Source: Candidatus Nanoarchaeia archaeon (GTDB lineage: Archaea; Nanobdellota; Nanobdellia; SCGC-AAA011-G17; GW2011-AR17). From it: 34,199 bases of DNA. Location: positions 1 through 34,199 of the forward strand of contig JAQTVM010000016.1 in NCBI GenBank assembly GCA_028706745.1, written 5' to 3'. The notes under the pieces were generated by a model that had not been told where the DNA came from, made no database searches, and saw only the letters and a list, made by a program, of their open reading frames with translations. Positions within the stretch are counted from its first letter, which is position 1. Every line of letters starts with the position of its first letter. This document shows, piece by piece, positions 7,477 to 14,443 of this stretch. The translations under genes were made by a program, and so were the position numbers.

Positions 7477-8112
7477 TTACCAAATCTTGTGCTTGAACAT
7501 CCTTATTGTGCTTATTGTTTCATCGCACCATTCAAGTTCAGGATTGCCCGGGCTTGTGCTTCTGTTCATGTAGCAGTTCTCCCCTTCTGTGTGCCCTGCA
7601 TAGAAAAGGTGCCCAATTTCATGAATAAGTATGTTCTTTATTGTAACAGAACTGTAATATTCCGAATATACGAAAACAACATTTGAAGTAGGGTCTGCAT
7701 ACCCTATGGAGCTGTCATTCTTAAGCCAGCATTTCTTGTTTGTGAAAACAATTGCCATGTCATAATCACTGCTTATTGCTTCAAATGAATGCAAATAAAC
7801 CTGCCTTGGAATCGCTATTTCTTTCGGCTCGCTCATATGGATGCTGATTCCGAATTCCTTAAGGTATTCAGCCCAAACATCCGATGCTGCTTCAGAGCAG
7901 TTTTCCCTTGATTCTTCGTCAAGCTCATTGTCAATGTAAACTGCGGCGCTGACTCTTACAATATCATTCCTTTCAAATCCTTCTGCAGCATATCTTGCCG
8001 GGCAATATAGGTGGTTTGTCAGATAGCTGTCGATGACAGTGTTGTCCAAGGCAAGAACATTTGCAACAAGCCCCCCGGCAATCATCAAGGATGCGTGGGT
8101 TGTGCTTTTCAT
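7477..8112 (-). CDS. Metzincin-like metalloprotease, paralogue 3
   Basis: A 211-residue paralogue. A weakly hydrophobic N-terminus (ASLMIAGGLVANVLAL) may be a signal peptide or anchor. The zinc motif HEIGHLFYAGH is followed by NCYM, ELEWCDET and a C-terminal FKHKIW. The conserved early segment is HLYCPARYA. It starts 3 bases after the stop of the metallo-beta-lactamase gene, so the two share a transcript. Sequence divergence among the three copies is large outside the motifs, which points to an old duplication rather than a recent one. Confidence 0.75.
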   Translation of the reverse strand: MKSTTHASLMIAGGLVANVLALDNTVIDSYLTNHLYCPARYAAEGFERNDIVRVSAAVYIDNELDEESRENCSEAASDVWAEYLKEFGISIHMSEPKEIAIPRQVYLHSFEAISSDYDMAIVFTNKKCWLKNDSSIGYADPTSNVVFVYSEYYSSVTIKNILIHEIGHLFYAGHTEGENCYMNRSTSPGNPELEWCDETISTIRMFKHKIW

Positions 8113-8115
8113 GTG

Positions 8116-8700
8116 TTAATGTCCTGGGCAGAGTATCTTGTAATTGAACCTGGCAAGCCGTTTCAGCGAATCTTCATAGTCGTCAGGCGCGCTGTTAGGC
8201 AGGTCTGTCCTTCCAAGAATATTGTTGTGGAACAATGTGTCGCCTGTGAACAGGATTTTCTTTTCCCTTACCCATATGCATATTGAGCCCCTTGTGTGCC
8301 CCGGAGTTTCTATTATCGTGAATCTCGAATTGCTTTTCAACGGCTTTAGCTCAATGCCTTTCAATAATGCATTGGGGTTTGTGCCGAACAAAGCGAAAAA
8401 AGCGCCGATTTTATTGTTTTTAAGGTCGCTGATTTCTGTTTCAGAAGCAAAAAACTCTGCGTTTTTGAAAACATTCGGGTCGCCGATATGGTCAAAATGC
8501 AGGTGGGTGTAAACAACTTTTTTTATGTCAGACGGAGAATACCCTATCTGCCTCAGCCCCCTTACAAGGCTGCCTGAGAATTCTTTTGAGCCTAAGTCAA
8601 TCATTGTTGGAACATCTATGTCAATAAGGTAGACATTTGAGCACAATCCCGCCCAGTCAGTGAATTTCCAAACCCCTCTTGCCAGCTTTTCTATTCTCAT
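8116..8700 (-). CDS. Metallo-beta-lactamase fold hydrolase
   Basis: A 194-residue MBL-fold protein with THLHFDHIGD (HxHxDH, near residue 66), ETPGHTRGS (third metal His), FTGDTLF (bridging Asp) and a final CPGH. This is the glyoxalase II-like metal-binding set, so a hydrolase of a thioester or lactone-type substrate is likely; the substrate is not evident. The stop codon follows directly after the last metal-binding His, so the usual C-terminal helices are missing. A TATA-like box (cttataaac) about 30 bases upstream indicates its own promoter, leading into the protease genes. Confidence 0.85.
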   Translation of the reverse strand: MRIEKLARGVWKFTDWAGLCSNVYLIDIDVPTMIDLGSKEFSGSLVRGLRQIGYSPSDIKKVVYTHLHFDHIGDPNVFKNAEFFASETEISDLKNNKIGAFFALFGTNPNALLKGIELKPLKSNSRFTIIETPGHTRGSICIWVREKKILFTGDTLFHNNILGRTDLPNSAPDDYEDSLKRLARFNYKILCPGH

Positions 8701-8781
8701 TCGCTTTCTTTTATATGAATTAGATGTTTATAAGTATTTTGCTGGGGCATATAGGACAAAGGGGGCCGCAATTAAGGCATT

Positions 8782-10044
8782 TCATAAAGAATTCAAGTCA
8801 GCTTTCTCTTCGTTTCCAGACTTCATATCCCTTATTGTGACTTTCCCTTCCTTCAAGTCTTTCTCTCCGACAATGACTATTTTCCTGGCACCTATTGAGT
8901 TTGCATAGTCAAACTGCTTCATCAGGTTCTTTCCAGCCAAGTCCATCTCGACGTTTGCCTTTTTCCTTAATTTGTTTGCAACTTCCAATGCCCGCTTCAC
9001 GACTGCTTCATTTACGGGAGCAACATAATAATCAACTTCTGGTTTTGCCTCCGGGAGCTTCCCTGATTTCTTAAGGAACAAACTCAATACAACATCCCCC
9101 ATTCCATAGCCGACGCCCGGGCATTTTTCCCCTCCAAAATCAGAAACCAAGTCATCATACCTTCCGCCGCCTGCAATAGCCCTGAATTCCCCTGACTTGT
9201 CAAACACCTCGAACACAGTGCTTGTGTAATAGTCAAAGCCGCGCATTATTGTAAAATCTATTTTGCAGTACTTGAAAATTCCGTATGCATTCAGCCAGCC
9301 GATAAGCTCCATCAATTCCCTGTACCCTTTTTTTCCTGATTCATCAAGTTTTTCTTCTTTTATGTCTGCTATGTCTGACTTGAGCATCACAAGGATATTG
9401 TCTATTGCTTCCTGCTTTACATTCAGGTCTTTCAGTGTGAGTATGAAATCCTTTTCAGACAGCTTATCTTTCTTGTCAATAACTCTGCTTACTTCCTGCA
9501 GTTTTGTTTTTTCAATGCCTGCGTTAAGTATCAAAGATGCAATCAGCTTCCTGTTGTTTAATCTTACATAAAAATCATTTTCAGTGCAGCTGAAGGATTT
9601 CATTATTTCAACAGCGGTTGCAATGACTTCTGCGTCAGCCATCATGCTTTCTGCGCCAAGGCAGTCAACATTCAGCTGAAAAAATTCCCTTAATCTTCCT
9701 GACTGCGGAGCTTCATAGCGCCAGCATCTTGCAATCGAAAACCATTTTATCGGCTTTTGCAGTTCTTTTTGCTTCGCGGCAATCATTCTTGCCAATGTTG
9801 GTGTTAATTCAGGGCGCACTGCAATCTTTTTTCCTGATTTGTCATCAAAGCAGTACATCTGCTCCGGTATTTCAGCGCCTGATTTTAAAGTCCAGAGCTC
9901 TGCAGGCTCAAGCATTGGGCCGTCGAATTCCTGATAGTTGAATTTTCTTGCTGATGATTTCCACGCATTGAAAATTAAGTTAAGCTCATTCATCTCTTTA
10001 GGATAAAAATCCCTTGTTCCCTTAAGCCCTTGGACAGTTGTCAT
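8782..10044 (-). CDS. hisS: Histidyl-tRNA synthetase
   Basis: A 420-residue class II synthetase that charges tRNA-His. Visible are GTRDFYP at the start, the motif 2 region (RCWRYEAPQSGRLREFFQLNVDCLG), the His-specific loop (GGGRYDDLV) with the motif 3 region (GYGMGDVVLSLFL), and the C-terminal anticodon-binding domain (KKANVEMDLAGKNLMKQFDYANSIGARKIVIVG). Length is normal. A good ribosome binding site (gaggtg) lies 4 bases before the ATG. The gene for its own substrate, tRNA-His, lies 70 bases upstream on the same strand, and the spacer between them can fold into alternative hairpins. Confidence 0.97.
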   Translation of the reverse strand: MTTVQGLKGTRDFYPKEMNELNLIFNAWKSSARKFNYQEFDGPMLEPAELWTLKSGAEIPEQMYCFDDKSGKKIAVRPELTPTLARMIAAKQKELQKPIKWFSIARCWRYEAPQSGRLREFFQLNVDCLGAESMMADAEVIATAVEIMKSFSCTENDFYVRLNNRKLIASLILNAGIEKTKLQEVSRVIDKKDKLSEKDFILTLKDLNVKQEAIDNILVMLKSDIADIKEEKLDESGKKGYRELMELIGWLNAYGIFKYCKIDFTIMRGFDYYTSTVFEVFDKSGEFRAIAGGGRYDDLVSDFGGEKCPGVGYGMGDVVLSLFLKKSGKLPEAKPEVDYYVAPVNEAVVKRALEVANKLRKKANVEMDLAGKNLMKQFDYANSIGARKIVIVGEKDLKEGKVTIRDMKSGNEEKADLNSL

Positions 10045-10065
10045 ATTGCACCTCTTGAAATACCA

Positions 10066-10118
10066 GGGCGACAGTCAAAAGCAAGCTTTTGAGCCGCCCT
10101 TTGCTTACGCAAAGGGCG
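10066..10118 (-). promoter_or_regulatory. hisS leader with competing hairpins
   Basis: Hairpin A is a perfect 10-bp stem (10095-10104 with 10109-10118, loop ttac) whose one arm is the 3' end of the tRNA itself. Hairpin B pairs gggcg (minus strand, just downstream of hairpin A's loop) with a second copy of the tRNA 3' end, ctgtcgccc (10066-10074), around the palindrome tcaaaagc/gcttttga (10075-10092). A and B share the gggcg arm and cannot both form. The arms are seen directly; a regulatory or processing role is inference. Confidence 0.6.
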
Positions 10119-10187
10119 ACAGGGGAGAATCGAACTCCCGTCACAAGGTCCACAGCCTCGTATACTAACCACTGTACTACTGCCGCC
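10115..10187 (-). tRNA. tRNA-His (anticodon GTG)
   Basis: The minus strand folds into a full cloverleaf. The acceptor is GCGGCAG with CTGTCGC, the D stem GTAC/GTAT, the anticodon stem CGAGG/CCTTG with loop CTGTGGA, and the T stem GGGAG/CTCCC with loop TTCGATT. The anticodon is GTG. An extra G is encoded before position 1 and faces C73, the G-1:C73 identity pair of tRNA-His. CCA is not encoded. It stands directly upstream of hisS. Confidence 0.95.
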
Positions 10188-10215
10188 ATCAATGATTATA
10201 GAATTGAGAATCTTA

Positions 10216-10230
10216 TTTGGTATATAAAAC
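10216..10230 (-). promoter_or_regulatory. Promoter of tRNA-His (TATA box)
   Basis: On the minus strand the box reads ttttatatacc, centred about 35 bases before the tRNA 5' end, a normal distance for an archaeal stable-RNA promoter. No gene lies between it and the tRNA, so it probably drives the tRNA-His/hisS transcript. Confidence 0.5.
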
Positions 10231-10329
10231 TGACTATTAGAATTGCCGATGATGAACACAATCACTTTGTTTCATTTGTATACTCCAATATAGATATTGC
10301 AGTATATAGGCGTATTTAAGCTTTTCGAA

Positions 10330-11151
10330 TCAGAAAAAACAGCACTTTTTGAACTTATCCTTATACTCCCCTGCCTTCTCAGGATACCTTAAGAAGTATG
10401 CAATCTCCGGCTCGTGCAGAAGCCCGTAAATGCCGTGCGCCTCTTTCAATCCCCTTGATTTTGCAAACTTCTCAATGAAATCAGTATGGGCTAAAGAACG
10501 GAGCGCGCAGAATCTCTCGAAATAATCATCATCAATGCTTGATTCAATATAGCCGTGCTCAAGCCTTTCAGGAAGGCGGATGTCGCTTATGTAAACAGGC
10601 GTATCTCCGATTATCATTATAAGCCGCTCGTTTTCAGCTGCAGACTGCGCCTGCAGGCATTTCATGTCTTCCCGGTATTCCTTTCCCTGGAATTTTGCCC
10701 AAGCCCAATAAAGAAAGCTTTTTCCGTAAAGCATTCCGAAGGACCTTGCAGTGTCAATCAGAGGCACATACTTGCATTCATCAAATCTGCTCTGGTCAAT
10801 GAGATTCGGAAGCTTAAATAATCTTTTCAGGTTTGTTTCGCAGACAACTTCCTTTATTTCTGAGAAGTTTTCATGCACGTAGGGGATTCTTTCTTCAATG
10901 TGCATTAACCCGTGGATGCAGTAGTCAATGCCTTCTTTTTCAACAAGCGTTCCCGGAATCTTGCTTTTTCTTTCAGCAGGCATTGCAGCAGCGCCGTACA
11001 TTGCGCCGTAATAAAACAAGAGCTCGTATTTCTTTATATTGTCCTGCCCGCTTTGCATTTTTATTATCTTCTCAAGCTCATTCCAGCATTCAACATTCTC
11101 AAGAAATTCAACATTTTCTTCTGCTTGTTCAGGATGTACCCATAGAGGCAT
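10330..11151 (-). CDS. Conserved-looking protein of unknown function
   Basis: A 273-residue, mostly helical soluble protein that I do not recognise. It has clusters of His and acidic residues (IHGLMHIEERIPYVHENFSE and HGIYGLLHEPEIAYFLRYPEKAGEY) that could bind a metal, and ends in KKCCFF. No signal peptide or membrane segment is seen. Codon use resembles neighbouring housekeeping genes, so it looks like a real, resident gene. Transcription goes away from the lipoprotein gene across a 126-base divergent gap. Confidence 0.7.
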   Translation of the reverse strand: MPLWVHPEQAEENVEFLENVECWNELEKIIKMQSGQDNIKKYELLFYYGAMYGAAAMPAERKSKIPGTLVEKEGIDYCIHGLMHIEERIPYVHENFSEIKEVVCETNLKRLFKLPNLIDQSRFDECKYVPLIDTARSFGMLYGKSFLYWAWAKFQGKEYREDMKCLQAQSAAENERLIMIIGDTPVYISDIRLPERLEHGYIESSIDDDYFERFCALRSLAHTDFIEKFAKSRGLKEAHGIYGLLHEPEIAYFLRYPEKAGEYKDKFKKCCFF

Positions 11152-11277
11152 TTATTATTATATAACGGCTTTTTGCATTTATAACCCTTTGCAATTGGGA
11201 AAATGTTATAAATGCAGGCATTATTCTGCCTATGGAATTGCTTTTTGCAGTTTTATAAAAATATGGGAGTGAGACAA

Positions 11278-11775
11278 ATGAAAAGAACATTAGCCACATT
11301 GGCGGGAATTGCGGCATTGGGAATAGGCTGCGCAAAAGACGTGCCTGTGTATGACCAGACAGAATTGTTTGCACAGGGGCAGGGAATGACAGTTTACCAA
11401 AGGGTAAGAAGCGATGCAGAAACTCTTGCGCTTTCATTGTTTACAGGAGACCAGAACAGGGAAGAGGCAAGATGGACAAGATATGAGCCTGCGAATTCAA
11501 CGCAATGCCTTAAGAAAGAGCTTTATCTTGAAGGCAACGGAGAGACACTGACATTTGTTGATGACGGCTGCGACAATATAGTTGATTCAGCTCTTTATCA
11601 GGGAATGACACTGCAGAGGGGAATTGATTTTGGCGCGGATGTTGACGCTGTTTTTGTACAGGCTGAAGCGGATTTTGATTCAATCTTCGGTTTGGAAAAC
11701 CAGATTAATCAGTGGCACGCAAGAAAGGGTTTTAAGTCTTTCGAGCGGAGTGAAGAGAGACTTGGAACGCAGTGA
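11278..11775 (+). CDS. Putative lipoprotein, unknown function
   Basis: A 165-residue protein starting MKRTLATLAGIAALGIGC: a short signal peptide with a lipobox-like end (LGIGC), so it is probably exported and lipid-anchored at Cys18. The ATG at 11278 has ggagtga 6 bases upstream; upstream ATGs at 11212 and 11263 would hide the signal peptide. The mature part has two further Cys that could pair (TQCLKKE, DDGCDN) and no recognised domain. The last 13 residues are encoded by cgagcggagtgaag-type sequence resembling the short repeat elements found in the ribosomal operon. A T-rich stretch follows the stop. Confidence 0.65.
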   Translation: MKRTLATLAGIAALGIGCAKDVPVYDQTELFAQGQGMTVYQRVRSDAETLALSLFTGDQNREEARWTRYEPANSTQCLKKELYLEGNGETLTFVDDGCDNIVDSALYQGMTLQRGIDFGADVDAVFVQAEADFDSIFGLENQINQWHARKGFKSFERSEERLGTQ

Positions 11776-11783
11776 CAAAGCTC

Positions 11784-11823
11784 TTTATTTTCTTCTTTTT
11801 CTTCTTTTTTCATCTTTATTTGT
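11784..11823 (+). terminator. T-rich archaeal-type terminator
   Basis: Immediately after the lipoprotein stop the plus strand is almost pure pyrimidine with several runs of four to six T. Archaeal RNA polymerase terminates at such T tracts without needing a hairpin. The next gene, dcd, has its own TATA-like box (ctttaaaa) downstream. Confidence 0.5.
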
Positions 11824-11874
11824 AATGAGATAACTTTAAAAAACCGTTTAACCATTAATTAAACAGGTGATATC

Positions 11875-12381
11875 ATGTGCGTATTATCAAAAGACAAAAT
11901 AATGAAGCTGATTAACAAGGGAAAGATAAGGGTTGAGCCGTTTGTTCCTTCCAATGTGGGGCCTGCCTCAATTGACTTAAGATTAGGCAATGAGTTCAGG
12001 ATTTTCAAAAAAGGCGGCGCAATAACTGCTGAGGAAAGCATTAGGGCTGACAATTACACAAAGCTTGTGAAGGCTGAGAAAATCACGATAAATCCCGGAG
12101 AGTTCATACACGGCATTACAATGGAAAACATCACGCTTCCTGAAAACATTTGCGGCTTTCTTTATGGCAGAAGCAAGTATGCAAGATTAGGGATTGTTGT
12201 TCACGCAACTGCTTCTTTTATTCAGCCGGGGATTAACAACAAGCAGGTGCTTGAGATAAAGAACATTTCTCCAAGAAAAATTGTATTGACTCACGGCCTG
12301 AGAATCTGCCAGTTAATACTTATGAACATGAAAGGCAGGGGAAAATACACTGGCGGCTTTGCAAAGCAGGACGGGCTCTGA
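11875..12381 (+). CDS. dcd: dCTP deaminase family protein
   Basis: A 168-residue trimeric-fold protein of the dCTP deaminase/dUTPase family. Motifs are GPASIDLRLGNEF near residue 23, FLYGRSKYARLGIVVHATA (Ser/Arg nucleotide-binding loop) and FIQPGINNKQVLEIKN (Glu at the deaminase catalytic position). It should convert dCTP to dUTP, possibly also hydrolysing dUTP, in thymidylate synthesis. The ATG follows aggtgat by 2-3 bases, so the Shine-Dalgarno is close. Its stop overlaps the start of the iscU-like gene (TGATG). Confidence 0.9.
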   Translation: MCVLSKDKIMKLINKGKIRVEPFVPSNVGPASIDLRLGNEFRIFKKGGAITAEESIRADNYTKLVKAEKITINPGEFIHGITMENITLPENICGFLYGRSKYARLGIVVHATASFIQPGINNKQVLEIKNISPRKIVLTHGLRICQLILMNMKGRGKYTGGFAKQDGL

Positions 12382-12770
12382 TGGCTGATTCTCCCGGCGG
12401 GGTATATACAAAGAAGGTTATGAATCGATTTTCAAACCCTAAGTTTGCAGGCGAAATCAAGAACGCTGACGGGGTAGGGCAAGTCGGAAATATGAAGTGC
12501 GGGGACGTAATGCGTGTTTACATAAAGGTTGAGAAGAACAGGATAAAGGACATTAAGTTCAAGACATTCGGCTGTGTTGCAGCTATCGCATCTTCGGATG
12601 CAATGTGCGAAATGGCAAAGGGAAAGACAATTGCCGAGGCAATGAAGATTACTGACAAGCAGATTGCGGAGTTTGTAGGCGGGCTGCCGTGCATAAAACA
12701 CCACTGCTCTGTTCTTGGCTCAGAAGCATTAAGGAAGGCAATTGAAAATTATAAGAAAAAAGCTAAATAG
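12381..12770 (+). CDS. iscU: IscU/NifU-like Fe-S cluster scaffold
   Basis: A 129-residue NifU N-terminal-domain protein. The three cluster-ligand Cys are all present: KCGD (C40), FGCVAAIASSD (C65) and KHHCSVL (C109). It assembles Fe-S clusters for transfer to apoproteins. No cysteine desulfurase gene is nearby, so its sulfur donor must lie elsewhere. Translation is coupled to dcd by a TGATG overlap, an odd pairing of nucleotide metabolism and Fe-S assembly. Confidence 0.93.
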   Translation: MADSPGGVYTKKVMNRFSNPKFAGEIKNADGVGQVGNMKCGDVMRVYIKVEKNRIKDIKFKTFGCVAAIASSDAMCEMAKGKTIAEAMKITDKQIAEFVGGLPCIKHHCSVLGSEALRKAIENYKKKAK

Positions 12771-12773
12771 CCA

Positions 12774-13406
12774 TTAAGTTCCGAAATACCTGTCCCCGAA
12801 ATCACCCAAGCCGGGAAGAATGTATGCCTTTTCATTCAGGCTCTTGTCAATGACTCCTGTTATGACTTTTACTTCAGGATATTTTCCTGTAAATTCCTTT
12901 ATTCCTTCAGGGCAGGATATGAGATTCACGAATATTATCTTGCTTTCATTAACTCCTTTTCCCTTTAGTATCTCAACTGCTTTTACTGCCGAGCCGCCTG
13001 TCGCAAGCATAGGGTCTAACAGCAATACATATCTTTCTGCTATGTCTTCCGGCAGTTTATGGTAAAAGAGGATTGGCTTTGCCGTGTTTTCATCCCTTTG
13101 GATTAATATTTTTCCTATTCTTATTTTCTGGCAAATGTCCCTTACGGCTTTTTCCATCGCCTCGCCTGAGCGCACTATTGATACAGCGCAAATCTTTCCA
13201 ACAAATTCCTTTCCGGCGTATTCGCTTTCCGTGGGTGTTCTTATTGTCTTTTCCCTGGTAGGAAGAAACTCGGTTGCTTTTTCAACAAGCAGCCTTATAA
13301 TCCTGTCTGCGCAGAAGATGAATTCGTCTCTTTTTGTCTTTTCATCGCGGATGATTGTGTATAATGCAACAAGCTGGTCTGTCTGCTCAAGTTCATATAC
13401 AGCCAT
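12774..13406 (-). CDS. upp: Uracil phosphoribosyltransferase
   Basis: A 210-residue type I phosphoribosyltransferase that salvages uracil with PRPP to give UMP. The PRPP loop is LLDPMLATGGSAV near residue 128, the N-terminal region VSIVRSGEAM fits the family, and the uracil-binding tail PGLGDFGDRYFGT is intact. Length is normal. It converges on iscU with 3 bases between stops and lies just downstream of the HAD gene on the same strand, 38 bases away. Confidence 0.96.
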   Translation of the reverse strand: MAVYELEQTDQLVALYTIIRDEKTKRDEFIFCADRIIRLLVEKATEFLPTREKTIRTPTESEYAGKEFVGKICAVSIVRSGEAMEKAVRDICQKIRIGKILIQRDENTAKPILFYHKLPEDIAERYVLLLDPMLATGGSAVKAVEILKGKGVNESKIIFVNLISCPEGIKEFTGKYPEVKVITGVIDKSLNEKAYILPGLGDFGDRYFGT

Positions 13407-13444
13407 GATATAAAGAATATTCTTGTTCTTTATTAAATTAACCT

Positions 13445-14113
13445 CTATAGCTTTTTAACTGCTTTCAGAATGTCACTAAACTTTGCCGCCCTGTAGTCAG
13501 CATAAACTATTTTTCCTTTTCCCAAATAGCCGTATCTTGCGAAGATTGTCTTCATTCCGATGGACTTTGCGCCCTTGATGTCCTTGTCAGGCCAGTCGCC
13601 GATGAATACCGCTTCACTCGGCTTTACTTTCAATTCTTTTAGCGCTTTCCTGAAAGGAATTTTTGACGGCTTTTTCCTTCCTGTATCCTCGTATGCTATC
13701 ACTGTGTCAAAGAATTTTGTAAGCTTCAGCTTTTCCAGTCTTTGGTATACTTTCAGCTTTGGAGCGTCAGAGACAATCGCCAGCTTGTAATGATTTTTCA
13801 GCTTCCTTAACACCGGTATTACTCCGGGATAAGGCCTGAGGTTTTTCCATTTGCTTGAAGTGTAGGCATTTATTCCTGCCGCAAGAATTCTCTCGTCGCA
13901 CTGCCTGTGCTTTTTCAGGAATCTCTGGAACGGCTTGCTGCTTTCAATGCCTGCTTTCATGTATTCTTTCATCAGGCATTCCTTTGCTTCATTTATCGGC
14001 ATTTTTAATCCGGCTTTGCACATTGCCCTTGCAGCGTTGTTTGTCGCCAGTGTCTTCCATTTCATGAAGTCAGAAATCGTGTTGTCGAAGTCAAAGAGGA
14101 TTGCCTTTATCAC
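13445..14113 (-). CDS. HAD-superfamily phosphatase
   Basis: A 222-residue hydrolase with motif I FDFDNT near residue 7 (nucleophile and acid Asp), motif II AIVSDAP, a Lys in motif III (GRKKPSKIPF) and motif IV FIGDWPDKD. A helical cap lies between motifs I and II, as in phosphoglycolate- or nucleotidase-type enzymes; the substrate is not clear. I chose the GTG start at 14113, which puts motif I at the N-terminus and follows a TATA-like box (tttttata) by about 25 bases. An ATG-started extension from 14269 would be encoded by a dispersed repeat and is unlikely. Confidence 0.88.
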   Translation of the reverse strand: MIKAILFDFDNTISDFMKWKTLATNNAARAMCKAGLKMPINEAKECLMKEYMKAGIESSKPFQRFLKKHRQCDERILAAGINAYTSSKWKNLRPYPGVIPVLRKLKNHYKLAIVSDAPKLKVYQRLEKLKLTKFFDTVIAYEDTGRKKPSKIPFRKALKELKVKPSEAVFIGDWPDKDIKGAKSIGMKTIFARYGYLGKGKIVYADYRAAKFSDILKAVKKL

Positions 14114-14160
14114 TATATATAATAGGCGGAGAGGGTATAAAAAACTAGCGGGGGTTGGAG

Positions 14161-14426
14161 AAAGCCCGCTTTCAGCATATATTTTCTTATTATTTTGTTT
14201 GGGCATTTCTTCAGGCAGGTTTGACGAGGGGAATGAATTTTGCCTTCCGGAGATGTTGGAAAAATGCATCTTTTTGCCTTGATTTTCTGAAACCTTTTCA
14301 GCAGATTGTCTTGATATTCCAACTCTTGTGAAAATCCTGCGGATTTATTCAAAAATCGAAGATTTTTGGATATCCGAAAATCCCGAAGGATTTTCGAATA
14401 TTTGTGCGAAGAGTTTATGAATAAGA
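14161..14426 (+). repeat. Dispersed direct repeat, copy 1 (with promoter)
   Basis: The two conserved blocks are about 14161-14265 (begins aaagcccgct, contains tgccttccggagatgttgg) and 14407-14426 (cgaagagtttatgaataaga). Both blocks recur in the same orientation and order at 16661-16874; the middle differs. The second block contains the TATA-like box gtttatgaataa, about 25 bases before the ORF6N gene start, so the repeat carries that promoter. Between the blocks lie two hairpins (aaaatc/gatttt at about 14353-14367; cgaaaatcc/ggattttcg at about 14376-14397). The rest of this 330-base gap holds no gene. Confidence 0.7.
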
Positions 14427-14443
14427 TGTGATAAATCCCGCTT

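Noticed and set aside
13445-14269. Longer HAD protein starting at ATG 14269
   Set aside because: The extra 52 residues are read from a dispersed repeat that also occurs at 16661. The family starts with motif I right at the N-terminus, and a TATA box fits the GTG start at 14113.
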